A stretch of DNA of 14,580 bases, taken from Pseudomonadota bacterium. GTDB taxonomy: Bacteria > Pseudomonadota > Alphaproteobacteria > Azospirillales > Azospirillaceae. Under the pieces are notes generated by a model, which was given only the letters and a program-made list of their open reading frames with translations, was not told where the DNA came from and made no database searches. Below, one piece after another: positions 13,707 through 14,580 of this stretch. Position numbers and translations under genes: made by a program. Within the stretch, counting starts at the first letter, position 1. Each line of letters begins with the position of its first letter. The DNA is taken from assembly GCA_023416195.1 (NCBI GenBank), contig JAEZID010000406.1, positions 1 through 14,580 on the forward strand. Reading direction: 5' to 3'.

Positions 13707-14580
13707 GTGCCTTTGCAACCCCACGTGGACGCCGCCTTGTCCGCTCCGTCTTCCGCTCCGTCTTCCGACCCGGCCGCCCCGTCGGCGCTGGTCGCCGCCT
13801 ATCCCGGCCCGGCTCTGAGGCTGGGTGCCGACCAGTTCGTGGCGGAGGCCAACGCCGCCGCCGAAGAGCTGTTGACCGCCGATCCGCGCTGGTTTCCGGA
13901 GGTGCAGGCGTGGCTGGCCACCTCCAGCGTGGCGCCCGGATTGCGCTCGGTTCCGGTGGAGGTGGGGCACGGGCTGATGATCGTGGAATGGGCGGCGGTG
14001 CCCCTGCCGGACGGCGGCGCGCTGCTGCTCGGCCGCGACGCCTCGCTGGAGCGGCAACTGCGCCAGACCCTCACCGAGTCGCGCCAGCGCTACAAGGATT
14101 TGGTTGAGGTCTCCAGCGATTTCGCCTGGGAAACGGGGGCGGATGGGCGATTCGTGTTCGTCACGCCCAAGGGGGCGCTGGGCTACGGGGCGGATGCGCT
14201 GATTGGTCGCGACCCCCGTGATCTCGCCATCGACGAATGGGGCGACCTGCCGCTGCCCTTCGACACGCGCCGCCCGGTGGACCAGAGCGAGCTGTGGCTG
14301 AAACGCGCCGATGGCGCGCCGGCCTGCGTGGTGGCCTCGGCCCTGCCGCTGCACGGGCCGCGCGGGGACTGGGCGGGTGCCCGCGGCGTGTGCCGCGACG
14401 TGACCGAACAGGTGCTGCGCTCAGCCGAGCTGTCGCGGGTGCGGAACCGCGAGAAGCTGCTGGCCCACATCGTCCACACCCTGCGCGACCGGCTGGACGC
14501 GGCGGAGGCGCTGACCGTCGCGGCGGCGGAGACGGCCCGCGCGCTGGGCGCCGACGGCTGCCGCATCTACCGGGCCGGCG
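13707..14580 (+). CDS. PAS-PAS-GAF signalling protein, N-terminal part
   Basis: The gene runs off the window end; 291 residues are visible. An in-frame TAG at 13695-13697 limits the start, leaving GTG 13707 as the first plausible codon, with TAGG about 8 nt upstream; TTG 13713 is an alternative. Residues 1-30 are rich in Ala, Ser and Pro and include a duplicated 12-bp unit. A first, divergent PAS-like domain (about 36-112) ends AVPLPDGGALLLGRD. A second PAS domain (about 126-235) starts RYKDLVEVSSDFAWETGADGR and ends GVCRDVTEQ. A GAF domain begins at about 264 (AAEALTVAAAETARALGADG). No signal peptide or membrane helix is seen, so the protein is probably cytosolic so far. The output domain, such as a histidine kinase or GGDEF/EAL module, lies beyond the window, so the signalling class is unknown. 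Confidence 0.82.
   Translation, partial: MPLQPHVDAALSAPSSAPSSDPAAPSALVAAYPGPALRLGADQFVAEANAAAEELLTADPRWFPEVQAWLATSSVAPGLRSVPVEVGHGLMIVEWAAVPLPDGGALLLGRDASLERQLRQTLTESRQRYKDLVEVSSDFAWETGADGRFVFVTPKGALGYGADALIGRDPRDLAIDEWGDLPLPFDTRRPVDQSELWLKRADGAPACVVASALPLHGPRGDWAGARGVCRDVTEQVLRSAELSRVRNREKLLAHIVHTLRDRLDAAEALTVAAAETARALGADGCRIYRAG

Overview
This is a high-GC, gene-dense bacterial chromosome segment. The gene set suggests an alphaproteobacterium of the Rhodospirillales, most like Azospirillum. The clues are an LpxD with the alphaproteobacterial FSFVTPE segment, a succinylase-pathway dapD-dapE pair beside a HAD pyrimidine 5'-nucleotidase, a split cobS/cobT locus, several multi-PAS sensors, a chemoreceptor remnant and characteristic GC-rich palindromic intergenic repeats. 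The genus is inferred from recognition, not from any search.

Layout. (1) Positions 1-2872, plus strand: the tail of an ABC-2 type permease, then a tightly packed lpxD - acyl carrier protein - ketosynthase cassette, which looks like an accessory acyl-chain or lipid A module. (2) 2879-2989: a nested palindromic repeat. (3) 2997-4945, minus strand: cobS, a CobC-like histidine phosphatase overlapping it by 4 bp, and an FMN-type pyridoxamine-oxidase-like protein. (4) 4988-5109: a second, unrelated palindromic repeat in the divergent cobS/cobT gap. (5) 5205-6233, plus strand: cobT. CobT, the phosphatase and CobS together cover the late nucleotide-loop steps of cobalamin synthesis. (6) 6236-9418, minus strand: a 1060-residue membrane hybrid histidine kinase with an AT-rich upstream promoter region. 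(7) 9704-12341, minus strand: dapD, dapE and an uncharacterised five-helix membrane protein, probably one operon; DapD and DapE act in lysine/diaminopimelate synthesis. (8) 12401-12858, plus strand: a decayed chemoreceptor C-terminus with a frameshift, followed by a strong hairpin. (9) 12898-13572, minus strand: the HAD phosphatase. (10) 13707 to the window end, plus strand: the start of a PAS-PAS-GAF signalling protein, cut by the edge.

Most of the window is ordinary housekeeping and signalling. The least ordinary parts are the lpxD-acp-KS cassette, with an ACP lacking the usual Asp before its serine, the two palindromic repeat families, the chemoreceptor remnant, and the membrane protein downstream of dapE. 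I saw no tRNA, rRNA, CRISPR array, transposase or prophage gene, and no recognisable cobalamin riboswitch. I do not see convincing evidence of a wholly new system.
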